A DNA stretch of 64,000 nucleotides, taken from assembly GCA_025345505.1 (NCBI GenBank), contig JANVCC010000011.1, forward strand, positions 2,303,849 to 2,367,848, given 5' to 3'. The notes under the pieces were generated by a model. It was given only the letters and a program-made list of their open reading frames with translations. It was not told the origin of the DNA and did not search any database. This document shows, in pieces, positions 12,006-24,566 of this stretch. Position numbers and translations under genes: made by a program. This DNA comes from Todiramphus chloris collaris. Its lineage: Eukaryota; Chordata; Aves; Coraciiformes; Alcedinidae. Position 1 is the stretch's first letter, and the number at the start of each line of letters is the position of its first letter.

Positions 12006-12359
12006 AGTGCTTTCCCTCTTTAACCCTGAGCTCTTTCATATAGCTGCTCTATAACCCATAAACTTGTCATAGCCCTCCTTAGCTCAGTCTTGGGGATCCC
12101 CTGTATAATGACAGCCAGCCCTCTGGGGAAGTTGGCATCCCTCCTCCGGGCAGTTCAGGTGGGAAGAGGCAAAATTTAGGTCCAAAAATGGTCAGGAACA
12201 GAAACATTCCAGCTGTGACCACACCCAGACAGATGTTGGTCCCAGCTGGTGGCAGTGAGATGTCCATACCTAGGTGTCATTTTGCTCACCCAAAGAGGGC
12301 ATCAAGAGTGTCATTGAGCTCACACCTCCAAGTCAAGCCTGAAAATGGAGACTCAGCAT

Positions 12360-13535
12360 AGAATGTGGTGTTGTCTATTGGGGCTTAAGTAAAGACTTTG
12401 ACACCATTTCCCACAGCAGTCTCCTGGGGAAACTGGCTGCTCAGGGCCTGGATGCACGTGCACTTTGTTGGGTAAAGTACTGGACAGCTGGGCCCAAAGA
12501 ATGGTGTTGAATGGAGTTAAATCCATTTGGCAGCCGGTCACAAGTAGTGTTCCCCAGGGCTCAGTACTGGGGCCAGTCCTGTTTAACACTTTTATCAGTG
12601 ACCTGGATGAGAGGATCAAGGGCACCCTCAGTAAGTTTGCAGTCAACACCAAGCTGGTTGGGAGCATTGGTCTGCTTGAGGGTAGGGAGGTTCTGCAAAG
12701 GGATCTGGACAGACTAGACTGGTGAGCTGAGGTCAGTTGTATGAGTTTCAATAAAGCCAGGGGCTGGGTTCTGCACATTGGCCACAACAACCCCCAGCAG
12801 CACTACAGTCTTGGGGAGAAAGGACAAGACAGCTGCTCAGCAGCAAGTCACCTAGGGGAGTTGACTGACAGCCAGCTGAGCATGAGCCAGCAGTGTGTCC
12901 AGGTAGCCAAGAAGGCCAACAGCATACTGGCCTGTATCAGGAATAGCGAGTCCAGTAGAACCAGGGGAGTGGCTTTACCCCTGTACTGGGCACTGGTGAG
13001 GCTGCACCTTGAATTCTGGGTTCGTTTTTGGGCCCCTCACTACAAGAAGGACATTGAGGTACTACAGTGTGTCCCAAGAAGGGCAACAAAGCAGGTGAAG
13101 GGTTTAGAGTACAGGTCTTATGAGGAGCATCTGAGGGACCTGGGGTTGTTGAGCCTGGAGAAAAGGAGTCCCATGGGACAGCTTATTGCTGTCTACAACT
13201 ACCTGCAAGGAGGTTGTGGAGAGGTGGGAGTTGGTCTGTTCAACCAAGTAAAAAGTGATAGGACAAGAGGAAATGGCCTTGAGTTGCACCAAGGGAAATT
13301 TAGATTGCATATTAGGAAGAATTTATTTACTGAAAGGGTTGCCAGGCACTGGAACAGTTTGCTCAGGGCAGGGGTGGAGTTCTCATCCCTGGAGGTATTT
13401 AAGAGTCATGTAGACATAGTGCTTAGGGATATGGTTTAGTCAAGGACTTGATCAAACTGAGTGTTAGATTAATGATTGGACTTGATGATCTTAAAGGTCT
13501 TTTCCAGTCTATAAAATTCTGTGATTCTCTGAATC
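12360..13535 (+). mobile_element. CR1 LINE, 1.2-kb copy with reverse transcriptase remnant
   Basis: This is the longest CR1 copy in the window. It begins inside the reverse transcriptase domain ([15 protein letters not shown]), continues through the [20 protein letters not shown] core and the ORF2 C-terminus (RHWNSLL...SLEVFKSH...VLRDMV), and ends in the 3' UTR and an AAATTCTGTGATTCT tail. Decay is visible: a frameshift near 12465, an in-frame TGA at 12723-12725, and FAVN in place of the expected catalytic FADD. It abuts an oppositely oriented copy at its 3' end. Confidence 0.95.
12465..13439 (+). pseudogene. CR1 ORF2 (reverse transcriptase C-terminal half), inactivated
   Basis: The frame is open for about 325 codons except for one TGA at 12723-12725. 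The first part holds the motif [14 protein letters not shown]. The metal-binding pair expected in FADDTKL is replaced in FAVNTKL, so the copy would be catalytically dead even without the stop. The second part includes QCVQVAKKANSILACIRNS, PHYKKDIEVLQ and [20 protein letters not shown], typical of CR1 ORF2 ends. The N-terminal endonuclease and most of the reverse transcriptase are absent because of 5' truncation. Confidence 0.92.
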
Positions 13536-14112
13536 ATAGAATCATTTAGGCTGGAAAAGACCTTTAAGATCATCAAGTCCAACTGTTAACACAGAAGTGC
13601 CAGGTCCACCACTAAACCATGTTACTACACACCACATCTACACATCTTTTAAATACCTCCAAGGATGGGGACTCCACTGCTGCCCTGGGCAGATGGTTCC
13701 TGGGTTTTACAACCCTTTTGGGGAAGAAATGTTTCCTAATGTCTAACCTAGACCTGTCCTGGTGCAGCCTGAGTCCATTTCCTCTTGTCCTATTGTTTGT
13801 TACTCTAGAAAAGAGACCAATGATCCCCCATGTCACACCAACCTCCTTTCAGGGAGTTGTTGAGAGTGATGAAGTCTCCCCTGAGCCTCCTTTTCTCCAG
13901 GCTGAACAACCCCAGGTCCCTCAGCTTCTCCTCACAACACTTGTGCTTTAGACCCTTCACCAGCTTCACTGCTCTTCTCTGGACATGCTCCAGCCCCTCA
14001 ATGTCCTCCTTGTAGTGAGGGGCTCAAAACTGAAACCAGGATTTGAGGGGCAGCCTCCCCAGTGCCCAGTATAAGGGAACAATCCCTGCCCTAGTCCTGC
14101 TAACCACACATG
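13536..14112 (-). mobile_element. CR1 LINE 3' part, inverted relative to its neighbour
   Basis: The plus strand begins AATCATAGAATCATTTAGGC and continues TTTAAGATCATCAAGTCCAA, the reverse complement of a CR1 3' end. It extends through the ORF2 C-terminal region to about 14112. Its 3' end meets the 3' end of the preceding plus-strand copy. Confidence 0.93.
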
Positions 14113-14396
14113 CAAGCTGGGATGCTGTCATCGTGACGAAACTGGGGTGAAATGCTTCTCCCCACACTTCAGCGTGGTCAACAGGAGAAGGGAAGAGTTT
14201 TGTCCTCGCAGTGCTTCCGTGCAGCATCACCAGCAGCACTGTGCAGTGCCATGCTCAGCTCAGCCCCGTGCAGCCCGTGAGTCACAGCCACAGGCTGTGC
14301 CCCTGGGTGGCCCGCAGCTTTCTAAGAAGTCGCTCTTGCACCATTGAAAAGCCACTGTGGGGAGGCAAAAAGTGCTTCCACAGCTCACAGCCTGTC

Positions 14397-14416
14397 GGGG
14401 GGGGGGGGGGGGGGGG
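14397..14416. repeat. Poly(G) run of 20
   Basis: Twenty consecutive G are followed by a purine-rich stretch of A runs. Such tracts are quadruplex-prone and difficult to sequence, so the stated length is uncertain. Confidence 0.9.
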
Positions 14417-14516
14417 CAGAAGGAAGAAAAAAACCCTTCGGAAAAAAAAAAAAGAAAGAAAAAAAAATAGGGAAAGGAAAAAAAAAAAGAAAAGGAGCTT
14501 AGAAAGGAGGGAAATA
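14417..14516. repeat. A/G-rich low-complexity tract
   Basis: About 100 bases dominated by A runs with G, adjoining the poly(G) run. Together they form an almost pure purine strand of about 120 bases. Confidence 0.88.
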
Positions 14517-14634
14517 TTTCTTTGAAGATAAATCCTACTTTGTGAAGTTTGGCATGCCTGGCTTGGGTCCCTTTCGTCTCCTGCGAATGTCTAAGTGGCT
14601 CTTGGTGCCCTGCTGTTAAGGGGAGACCAGGAGA

Positions 14635-14890
14635 TTGGGATGCAGCGTGGGGGACCCTCTTTGGCCCCAGAGCCCCATTGAGGGCAGCACACCGCCGCAA
14701 GCATCGTCTCCGAAGGAAGGGTTTGTCTGTCAGCCAAGAGAGGGGAAGAAAAGAGGTTTGCAGATCACATACCTCTGCCCGGCAGCTCTGCAGAGCTGCT
14801 ATTCAGTCTGGACAAAGGACAGGGGCCCAAGACGGCCACTGTGCCGAAGCCCCCAGCGCTGGCCCTCCCCCAAGCCGCGGGTGTTAAAGT
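14635..14890. promoter_or_regulatory. GC-rich, CpG-containing segment (possible promoter)
   Basis: This stretch has clearly more CpG dinucleotides than the flanking DNA, for example CCGCCGCAAGCATCGTCTCC and AGCCGCGGG. It is about 12 kb upstream of the GDPD4 coding start. It could be the missing GDPD4 promoter or first exon, or only GC-rich intergenic DNA. No core promoter element was identified. Confidence 0.2.
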
Positions 14891-17800
14891 TCAGCCCTTG
14901 GAGCAAAACACCCCTGCGAAGAGGGGAGGGAAAGGGAAGAAAAGATGCTTTCCATGCTGCCAGCCAGAGGTTTCTCTGTTCAGTTATGTACAGCATTCAA
15001 ATGCATCAGGGCTGGCCCATTTTTGCACTGCAAGAATGTGGTTCCACTGTTCCCAGAGGAAAATCCTTTCTAGCTAATTAAACACTACCACACTTCTGCA
15101 TAAGCCATCTCAGAAAAGTTTTGAACCGACTTCAGAGCAAAAGGACAGGCTGACACATAAGATCCGTCCTCAGATCCCCTGACCGAACACCAACCTGCAG
15201 ATGCAGTGGAATTGTCTTTCAGAGCTTCAGTTTCCCAACTCAGGGTTGCACCAATGGCACAACAAGAACAACAGATGAGGACGGTACAGCTCGTGTGATT
15301 TTTGTCCATCTGACAGTGTGAGCCATGGAGTCTGTTTGGCAAGGCAGGAAGATCAATGCAAATAACCCATGTGCAGAATCTTGATGGACCTCTTCAGAGC
15401 CCACGATACCCAGCACAGTCTGCTCTGCTTGGATCAGTGCCCAGCAGCATTCACATCCCAGCAGCCTGGAGTAATTTATTCAGTTGCAGAGCTTGGGGTG
15501 AGTGTTTTCGTTCCTCCCTTGACTGCTGGACTCATCTCCTCTATGTCTGAGCAGTCACCCTGAGCTCCCAGTACAGCCAGGGAGGAGAAATAGGCACAAC
15601 ACAACTCATCCAAGGGTAGATGAAGTGTCCTGCACATGTCCACAGTGCTAGGGCAAGAACCCAGCCTTGAAGCCAGCCCTGAAGAAAGGGCATTTATCAC
15701 TCAAACACATCAAGTCTGGTTCAGCCCTGTGGTCATTCCAGTTCACCACCAAGGAACTTCTGCATCCTGGGCTTCACAAGCTGCTTTAGTTTGGCACCAA
15801 AGGCCATAGTTACCTGGAAGACACTGCCATAGAAAAGCTCAGAGCAGGCAGACATCAACTAATGGGATGAGGAAAGTGTTTACCAGGATCAGGGAGAGCC
15901 AGGCACTACCAAGCACATGATGGACCTTGCTGCTCAGTCTTTTCCTAATCAGTTCAGCTCCTCCAGTGCTGGAAGCCAGCTCTTAATGTCTGTGCCCAGG
16001 TCAAGGACTCTGCAGTTGTAGCTGTGAGTGACAAACACGCATCAGCTTGGTGCCAAGAGCTGGTGTCTCCTGACACCAGCCTTGGTGACACTTCCAGATG
16101 ACGATGTTTTCTGGATCTTTGTTAAAGCCCTTCACGCCTATTGATCATGTTTTTCTTCCTTCCAGCTCAACAAGTCCCTCTTTCCAAAAAGCAGTTTCTG
16201 CCAGGTGCATCTCACCCTCCACTCTGCAGGGACAGAGGTGGGACAGGCTGCTTGTTGTCACATAGCTGGCAGCATGGAGATGCCAAGAACATTACTGTCA
16301 GGGGATTGTCTCCCCCTTGGCTGTAGGTGTATCCTTGTTGCCATATGAAGGGCAGCTACAGAAATTCTCCATGCAGGGTCACAAGAAGCAGTCACGGGGA
16401 CCACAGATTGTCCCATGGGTAGGGCCACATGGAAGACACCAACAAACTTACTGAGGGCAGTAGTTCCCACCTCTATAGGGCCTCATTCTCATAGAAGAAA
16501 CCAAAAATTATCCCAAAAAACCAGCATTAATCATGAATTGAAGAGGAATAGGGGACAGGCTGAGCTTGGTAGCAGGTTGCCAACTGGTAGCAGGGATGGA
16601 AGGAAGAGATCAAAGAAGTAAAGCCCTAAAATGGGGGCTGGATAATCTGGGAGATGGAGCGGGTAAAAGGGTTGGCATCATTCACCTGCACTTCTTGCAA
16701 GAAATGTGTTCTGCTCAACCAAAGATCCTTAAAAGATTTTCAGTGAAAGAGACCAGTTAGGAGAGAGCCACCATGACCCCACAAAACCTTTCTGACTGCT
16801 TTGCGGCACGAATCAATTAAAGCAAACACAGAGTAAAGGTCAACCAGCAGCAAGCGCATCTTCAGAAATGAGTAGTCTTTTAAAAAAGAAATTGCTCTTG
16901 CCAATTTCCCACCCTCCCCTCTTTTCCAAAGTGTCTTTTATTTCTCCATCTCTGGAGAACGGCCAGAATAAGTTCAGTGATTAAGAGCAGCTGCTGAAAG
17001 GACCAGACTGAACCAGTGGCAGCAGCTGGGGCCGCAGGAGCAGAGAGGACCGGACCCATAATTGTCACAGATGCTCGGTGCTGTACAAATATCTCAGGGA
17101 TTGAAAACCTTCCAGGGGCTTCCAGCCTAATTAGAGCAGATGAACGCTGGAGAAACAAAACATAGCTCACAGTTATGTTGGAGAACAGAGGAAATGAAGC
17201 AGGAGTGTAAGGAAGGGACTGACTCCAAATCGTTTCTATACAAGGAATGAGAGTCCAGCCTGAGTGTGCAGTAATACAGTGATGCTTCAAGCTTCTCTTG
17301 TGCTGTGCCCTGTTTGCAGATATGTTCTTCCTTCTTCTTGTACCCAGTAGAGGAGCTGACATCAAAACTGCCCCTACAGGCAGCAACCGCAACGTCATTC
17401 ACACATGTACACATTCCCTCCAGCCAACCCTGCCCTACTTCCCTGACTGATGCTCTTGCACCACCATCACAGTTAACTTCTTGTCTTTATCACCTTTCAA
17501 TGCAAGTGCTGACTAAAGAAAAGAGTGGGCATACTGTGGTAGCCCCAAGAGCTTTCTCTCTGCATCAGACCTGCAGAGGATGAGTCCCAGGACAGTGTTG
17601 CTCATCTCTCTCTTGCTACAGCACCATGTGCACTCACACAGACTACAGCTGCCTGACCACCCAATAGGACCTGAGCCAGGAGCATGGAGACTCTATCTTG
17701 GCCCTGAGAGCAGGTCCCCATTGTGCTTAATACAACATCTTTCCTGGGGACACCATAAAAACTTGTAAGACAAACAATGACAGGAGAATAAGATCAGTAT

Positions 17801-18871
17801 TAAACCAGAACATGGGTTGTTCAATCTGTTCAACCCTCTAAAGTATCACTCTTTCTTCTTCCCTCCTTTTTCCTGGAGAGGACAAGAAAGGGTTGAAAAG
17901 CAGCAAATGCCAATGTCCTGCTAGTGAAAAGAGTAACAGGGAACATGAGCTAAGGTCACCTTCCATTTTTTAGGATCTTATAAAATTCCAACCCCTCAGC
18001 CATCAAAATGCAGGCAGCCATGGGTCTTCCTTGAACACTGCTGGGTGACCAGTGTTCAGACCATGAAGAACAGGATGAGGACAAGATTCTGAAGAGAGGA
18101 GAACCTGCAGGCAGCCTGCTCAATTCTCTCACACAAGGTGTCTGTAGTGGCAGCAGAGATTGCAAGTGGAGCCAAGCCCTGAGGGCATATCCTGACATGA
18201 AGACATGGTCCAGGGTGCATCACAGGTCATGCCTCCAAGCTGTTCCGTGCACATCAGCTCCCTTTCTTTTCTTCAAGTAAGACCTGGAGACCAAAGGATC
18301 TTCCTAAATTATTATCCTATCTGCTCTTCTAAAAAGTAGCCCAAGACCCTCATTTATTGCACATCACAGGGGTCTCTGGGACAGTCCTACAAGCAAAACC
18401 ATAGGTGGTCACTCCACGATGAGGTACAGACCTCCTCCTTCAAACTATCACAAGACTTGGAGTCAAGTTTGGACCAAAGACAGGCTATTGCTGCACACAT
18501 GCATAGCGCTGCAGTCTGCAGGGGCAACCATCACAGAGCTCTCTCCATCCTGTCCCCTGCACAAAGCCACTGAGCTGGGACTTCACCACGAGGCAGGATC
18601 TGGTCCACACTGCGGGGAGATGGGAGCACATGTGTCTCGGCTGATGGGTGATGACTTCTGAAGCCATTTGCACACAAGGAGAAGTGTTCGCCTGAAGGAG
18701 GGAGTTTGTGCTCTCATGTGGCAAGGAAACTAAATGCGCGTTGGCAAAGGACCACAAACTTCCAAAAAAATGCTTTCTCTTAATTTTGAATGATATTTTA
18801 CCACGCTAAACAGCACTGTATGGTGATAACTTGTGCAGAAGCACTTTGCAAGCTGCAGGTAGTCTCACAAC

Positions 18872-18942
18872 ATTGGATTTGATGATCTTAGAGGTCTTTT
18901 CCAACCTTAATGATTCTGTGATTCTATTCTATGATTCTATCA
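18872..18942 (+). mobile_element. CR1 LINE 3' tail fragment
   Basis: TTGGATTTGATGATCTTAGA, then GGTCTTTTCCAACC and ATTCTGTGATTCTATTCTAT, form a short terminal CR1 remnant. Confidence 0.85.
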
Positions 18943-19210
18943 CCACCGAATTTAAAGAACTGCATTTTCATCACCAGAGATGACATGCAAAGCTCAAAAG
19001 ACACCATCCAGTCACCTTCTTGGTCCAATGTCATAGCATAAGAAAGACACAGGACTGGTCATGTTCCAGCTTTGTATTTCTCTGCAGGTTGCAAACTGCC
19101 CTGGAAATCATGCACACCTTTTAAACATTTCAATAGCAAAGTTGGAAAGGAAGCAACAGCGTTGTCTCCCTTCGCATTCAGAATATTTTTCTAATTAAAT
19201 TCCAGCTGGT

Positions 19211-19315
19211 CCCACAGTACATTATGCTGCTTTTTTTTTCACTTTTTCTTTTTTTTTCTTTGTCCTTTTTTTTTTTTCCCTGTGTGCATGTGTGATTTTG
19301 GTTTTTTTGTTTGTT
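19211..19315. repeat. T-rich low-complexity tract
   Basis: Interrupted T runs over about 100 bases, with no recognised element attached. Confidence 0.88.
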
Positions 19316-19640
19316 AAGTGCAGCTTGAAAGCTTTGAGCAGCTGTAGAAAATCATTTCCGTTCTCTCTTGCCTTTCTACCTGGTATCATGTGCTGGAGGA
19401 TAAGTCCCAAGAGAAGCTATATTGCAAGACCAAGATTCACAGAGAAAGTGTAGAAGGAAAGAGGAGGTAATGTACACCACAGGCTAGGTAATCAAAGTTT
19501 GCACCATCCAACACAAAGCTGGCCTAGTGCTTGTTCCCAGGTTCATATCAACTAAGCACCCAACCCTGGATTAAAATTCACTCTCCTAGATGTGCAAATT
19601 TTCCCATTTCACTGCTAATTATGGTTATGTCTACAAATTA

Positions 19641-19861
19641 TAGAATGGAATCATAGAATCATGGAATGGTTTGGGAGGGACCTTTAAAGGTCATCTAGTC
19701 CAACCCCCCTGTAGGGAGCAGGGACATCAGCAACTAGAGCAGGTTGCTCAGAGCCCCAGCCAGCCTCACCTGGAATGTTTCCAGGGATGGGGCATCAAAC
19801 GCCTCTCTGGCCAACCTGTGCCTGTGTCTTACCACCTTCACTGTAAAATGTTTCTTCCTTA
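19641..19861 (-). mobile_element. CR1 LINE 3' end
   Basis: TAGAATGGAATCATAGAATC, GGTCATCTAGTCCAACCCCC and the AGCAGGGACATCAGCAACTA block are the reverse complement of a CR1 3' UTR. The copy ends with AAATGTTTCTTCCTTA. Confidence 0.92.
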
Positions 19862-22800
19862 ATAAATGTGGAATTCCTTAAATAACGTGGAATTGTTCAG
19901 ACAACATCAGACTAAAGCCAGGGCCAAATCCTGCTTTCAGCTGTGAACTAAGCTGGTCTCCGAACAGTTGCCCGTCAAAACTTCCCAGGTGACATGTAGT
20001 GGGACCGGAGGGTTGCTTCCAGCCTTTACAACAGCTAGGTCCTGATTATTTACAGCTGTTCCCAGATGTTACCCTTTCACGGGTTATTTGTTCCTGAGTC
20101 GACCTCCCCGTTCACACGCTAGGCAAGCTCAGGGGAAGAAAGAGAGAGGCTCCTTTCTCCCTTTTACTATGGAAACAGCCCTTTATCCCAAGAATTGCAA
20201 ATGCTCAGACGCCGTTTCCCTCTCACAACCGCCCTGGCCCCAGCGACCCCACCAGCCACCCACCGCTCACGTCTCATCCCAGCTCCTGTCTTTTACCAGC
20301 TCCCTTCTTTTACCAGCTCCCATTTCTCCCTTCAACAGGTCCCAGCCAACTCATCCAGCACAGACCCTGAGAGTGAAGCCAGACTGCTGAACACCTTCTC
20401 TTCTCCAGCCCGCCATTAGAAACCCCCCTGCTCACAAATTCACCCCTTTTAGCTCCCCTTTTGTTACCAGTTCTTCCTATTCTCAGACTTTTTGGGTTTT
20501 GTTTCTTCTCACTGCAATCCAGGCAGGAGCCGAGTCAATTGCCCGCTGTTACATCCCAACAAATAACATTCAGAAGCCCAAAGAAAAAAAAGGAAAAGTC
20601 AAAGAAATCCTCCTCCCCCGCCCTCCCCCCACCCCGTTTCCAACTTTTAGGGCAGGCAGGAAAAAGCAGGCAGAAGATGCATTTCGCCAGGCAGGAGCAT
20701 CTTTAAGAGTTAGGAGAGAGGAAGTAACTTACCTCACATGGACACACATTGAGGGGTTATTTTTTGCTCTCTGCTGCACTTGGGTTGCCGTGTCCTTTGC
20801 TTGTGACACTCTGGGACCTGAATGGTGGCACCGCTGTGTGACACCCGGTATTAGAGAGGCTGCTGGAGCTGTCCCTCCCACGGTAGGAGGGGCCACGCAG
20901 GGCTTAATAAATTCAGTTCCCAAGGCTTGAAAAATTAAAATCTCATCATGGGACACAGGCAGCTGCTCAGCACATGGATCTGGGAGATGCCGGGGACATG
21001 CAGGTGGACCTGCGTTTGATTCATCCCTTGCCCACCCAGAGCAGGAGAGGCTGGTATTCAAATCCCACCTTGGAAGAATTAGGTGTGCAAAGGATGGGGT
21101 CCGAGGAAATATCCCAAAAGAGATTTGGGAAGACATGTCATCGCTGACCCTTGGAATTAATACTCCCAAAACTCCTTCATGAAACTGTTTTCCCATGGCT
21201 GTAAGCCCTGTGCAGGAGCCTGCTGCACCAGATTTCTGAGCAACCCTGGGTGCAAAACCTGCTTATTTTACTTTTTTTTTTTTTTTCAGAGTTTGGGGCT
21301 TTAATATCTAAATCCTATTAGAGACATAAATTCCTTTGTGGGGAGAGAAGGGGCAGGTCAGCACAACAAAAAGCAGTTTGTGTGGTTGTATTTTGCAACC
21401 TCCGATGCACTCTGGACTTTCGGAGAGGCAAAATCCCTTCATAAAGTTTCTCAGGCTAGGGAGCTGCACAAACACACGCAGCTCCTCCTGCTCCTGAAAA
21501 GCTCTTTGCTGCATGAGAGGCTAAAGAAACAACCCCTTCAGCCCTGGAGGGCTCTTTGAAATACCACTGGTGCATTTTTTATTGTGGTCTTGCATGCTGG
21601 GATTTTTCTTGTTGGATGAAAAGACAGATCAGAGGGGCTGTCAAAAGCAAAATCAGTAAACCAGCCTTGCAAACAGAGAGGGGAAGAATAGGGCAGAAAT
21701 GATGACCCAGCAGCTTTTTGGCAGCTCACATTACAAAGAGAAACTTAATTAGATGGCGAGCTATGAAGATGACAGCCTGGTTCACTCTGAAACCTAATGA
21801 CAAGAAGAAGGCTTCCACTTTAAAAGCAGTATTGCTAACCCCTACTTAGCACTAGGTCTTAAAATAGCATCATCTCACTGTGGAATTGGAATATTAAATA
21901 AATGAGGGAACTGCAAGGTATGAAAGTAGAAACAGCTGGTTTTATTGCTGATCATCTTCCAGGTAATGCCTAGCTGGCTGGAGGAGAGAGGCATGAGATT
22001 GTATGGGAACCTCTAGAAACATTAATTGCTTCATGGTCTGGCTCCTGGAAACCTAGTAAATAGGGCAGGAAAGGGTGAGATTAAGAAGGCTGATGGCACT
22101 GATGAGAAGTAAGAAGCAGCAACCACGGCTTTTCCAGGTACTTTGCAGTTCTAATCTCCCAAGTTGATCCCCTGTGTTTTTCCTTTTTATACAGTTATGG
22201 CCATGTTGAGCCCAGCCTCACCACAGGGCCACACTAAGGTCCTGAAGGTCTGTGTCCAGAGGAGGCATGGCATGGGGGTGGCCCAGCAGGTTCGAGGAGT
22301 AGGAGAGCCCAAGAGCTTTGCTTTGCCTTTGAAGCCAGCAGAAATATCAGTGCTCCTTTAAATATCTTCTGAAGGGGCTTCACCATCATCCTTGCCCAGG
22401 CTGCCTTTCTTCCAGCTACTGAATCCTCATGGTGTGGATGGACTCCAAGGGGTATGTGGGAGAGAAGGAGACAGGGCTGAGTAACATCATCAGCACAAAA
22501 AGAGCTCCCTGCAGAGGAGGGAAGAGCCCTGAAAAAGGAAAAAGGTCATTTAAAACACAGCCATAGGCCCATCTCCTAACAGGCAAAGAAGACCCCAAAT
22601 ATCCCTGTACTCTGCCCTAAAATAACACCAAGTTTTTGCTTTCTTCTGGATATCGTGATGCAAAGCCTTCAGTGCCATGGTTTGCTCTGCAACCACCTGA
22701 CCAGTGACTCACCAACTGGGCAGAGGCTGCTCTGGCTTCAGAGTCTTCAGCTCAGAGTTCACCACCTTATCTCAAACACAGAATCCTTGCCCAGTGCCCC

Positions 22801-24117
22801 AGTTGGTGTCCTAGACCTACAGGCAGCTGGCAATGAAGGCACATGAGAACCTACTGGAGCCCTGCCACCAGTGAGCCAGGCCTTGGAATTTATGACCCCA
22901 TAAAGAAAATTTCTGCAGGGACACGGTGCTGTACCAACCCAACCCGAGGGTATCAGTGGGGCAGGTCAGCCTTGAACCCCTGTGAGTTTTGCCTCTGTTT
23001 GTGTCAGAAGATAAAACCAGGTGAAAATGGCTCGAGTGTGGAGTGTTTTCGTTGGGAAATAGGTGTGCTCATGTCCTCCCGCCGTAAGTCCTACCCAGCT
23101 TGGAACGTTTGCCCTCCTGCTATGCCCTGCCTTGGCAGGACAAAGGGCCTGGCATCTGTCCCCCTCCTGAGGCTGTGCTTGGCTGTCCCTCCACCACTCC
23201 ACAGTTGCACAATGAGCTGCTGCAAAGCTTTGAGAGCAGGTGACTCATGCAGGTAATAACATCCCCTCGAGATTATTTACAGAAACTGCACCCTTTATGG
23301 CGCTGGCATTTCAAGGAATGATAAGGGAGGTAGGGGGAGAAGGAGGAGGTGGCCTGAATTGATCCAGACTTCATCCCTCATTCTCCTGGAGGACAGAAGC
23401 CCACAGGCAGAAGCCCACAGATCCCACAGGCAAAAGCATCAGCTGGTAGAAATACAGAGGGTGGGCTGGGGATAGAAAGGGACTCTAAGTCACTCCAAGC
23501 CCCATCATAAGGAAGTGGAGATGCCAACAGACCTGCAACATGTGGCATGTCCAAATGTAAAGATGCTGACAGACAGCTTCAGGCTGAGCCCTGGGGGATG
23601 AGGTTGCAGTGGGGTCTCTATCCCCATCTCCCAGCCTGAACCCTTTGACACAAGGCTCTAAAACGTCAAAAATCAGGGAAAGCAACACCCAGGGCAAAGT
23701 GGAGGCACCATTCAAGTAGGGAACAGCAGATTTTGCATGGTGCTGTCAATCCTCCAGGGAAAGCAGGGCCTGACCCTGCTCCTGCATCCTGGGTTATCTC
23801 CTTCACTATCATTTCTCAGGCTGCTTGGATCGATCAGAGGTAACTTTAAGCCCATGTTCTCCTAAGAAATGCTGTTGTCCCTTTCTGAGTGACGGCAGCG
23901 GCTGTGCATAATGGTGCAAACCCCACTGAGATGTCCCAAAGACACTTTCTTCCGGAGTGCGCAAACCACCAGGTGAAAAACTTACACCAACCGTCAGAAC
24001 TTAGATTAAAAAAAATCAACTCGGGCAGGCAAAATTGCCAAGCAGTTCCCTTTGAGTCTTGGGCCTCAGAGAGGGGCTCTGAGCATTGTTTCTGTGTAAG
24101 AGAGACAAAGAACTGTG

Positions 24118-24566
24118 GGAGAGAGTCCAGAGGAGGCTATGAGGACGATTAAGGGACTGGAGCACCTCTCTGACAAGGAAAGGCTGAGACCCCTGGGGAT
24201 GTTTAGCCTGGAGAAGACTGAGAGGGGATCTGATCCATGCTGATCAATAGCTAAAGGGTGGGGGTCAAGAGGATGGGGCCAGACTCTTGTCAGTGGTGTC
24301 CAGTGACAGGACAAGGGGCAACGGGCACAAACTGGAACCCAGGAAGTTCCACCTGAGCAGAAGGAAAAACTTCTTTCTTGTGATGGTGCCAGAGCCTGGC
24401 CCAGGCTGCCTGAAGAGGCTGTGGAGTCTCCCTCTCTGGAGAGATTCCAAACCCCCCTGGTTACACAGGATCCTGTGTAACCTGCTCTGGGTGACTCTGC
24501 TTTATCAGGGCGGTTGGTCAAGATGCTCTCCAGTGGTACCTTGAAACCCCTACCATTCTGTGATGC
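24118..24566 (+). mobile_element. CR1 LINE 3' part
   Basis: AGAGTCCAGAGGAGGCTATG, TTTAGCCTGGAGAAGACTGA, GGACAAGGGGCAACGGGCAC and ACCCCTACCATTCTGTGATG follow the CR1 ORF2-end to 3' UTR order. It is the same subfamily as the copy at 7364. Confidence 0.92.

Noticed and set aside
20729-21196. A 155-codon minus-strand open frame in GC-rich DNA
   Set aside because: No known motif; overlapping frames on the other strand suggest simple stop depletion from base composition.
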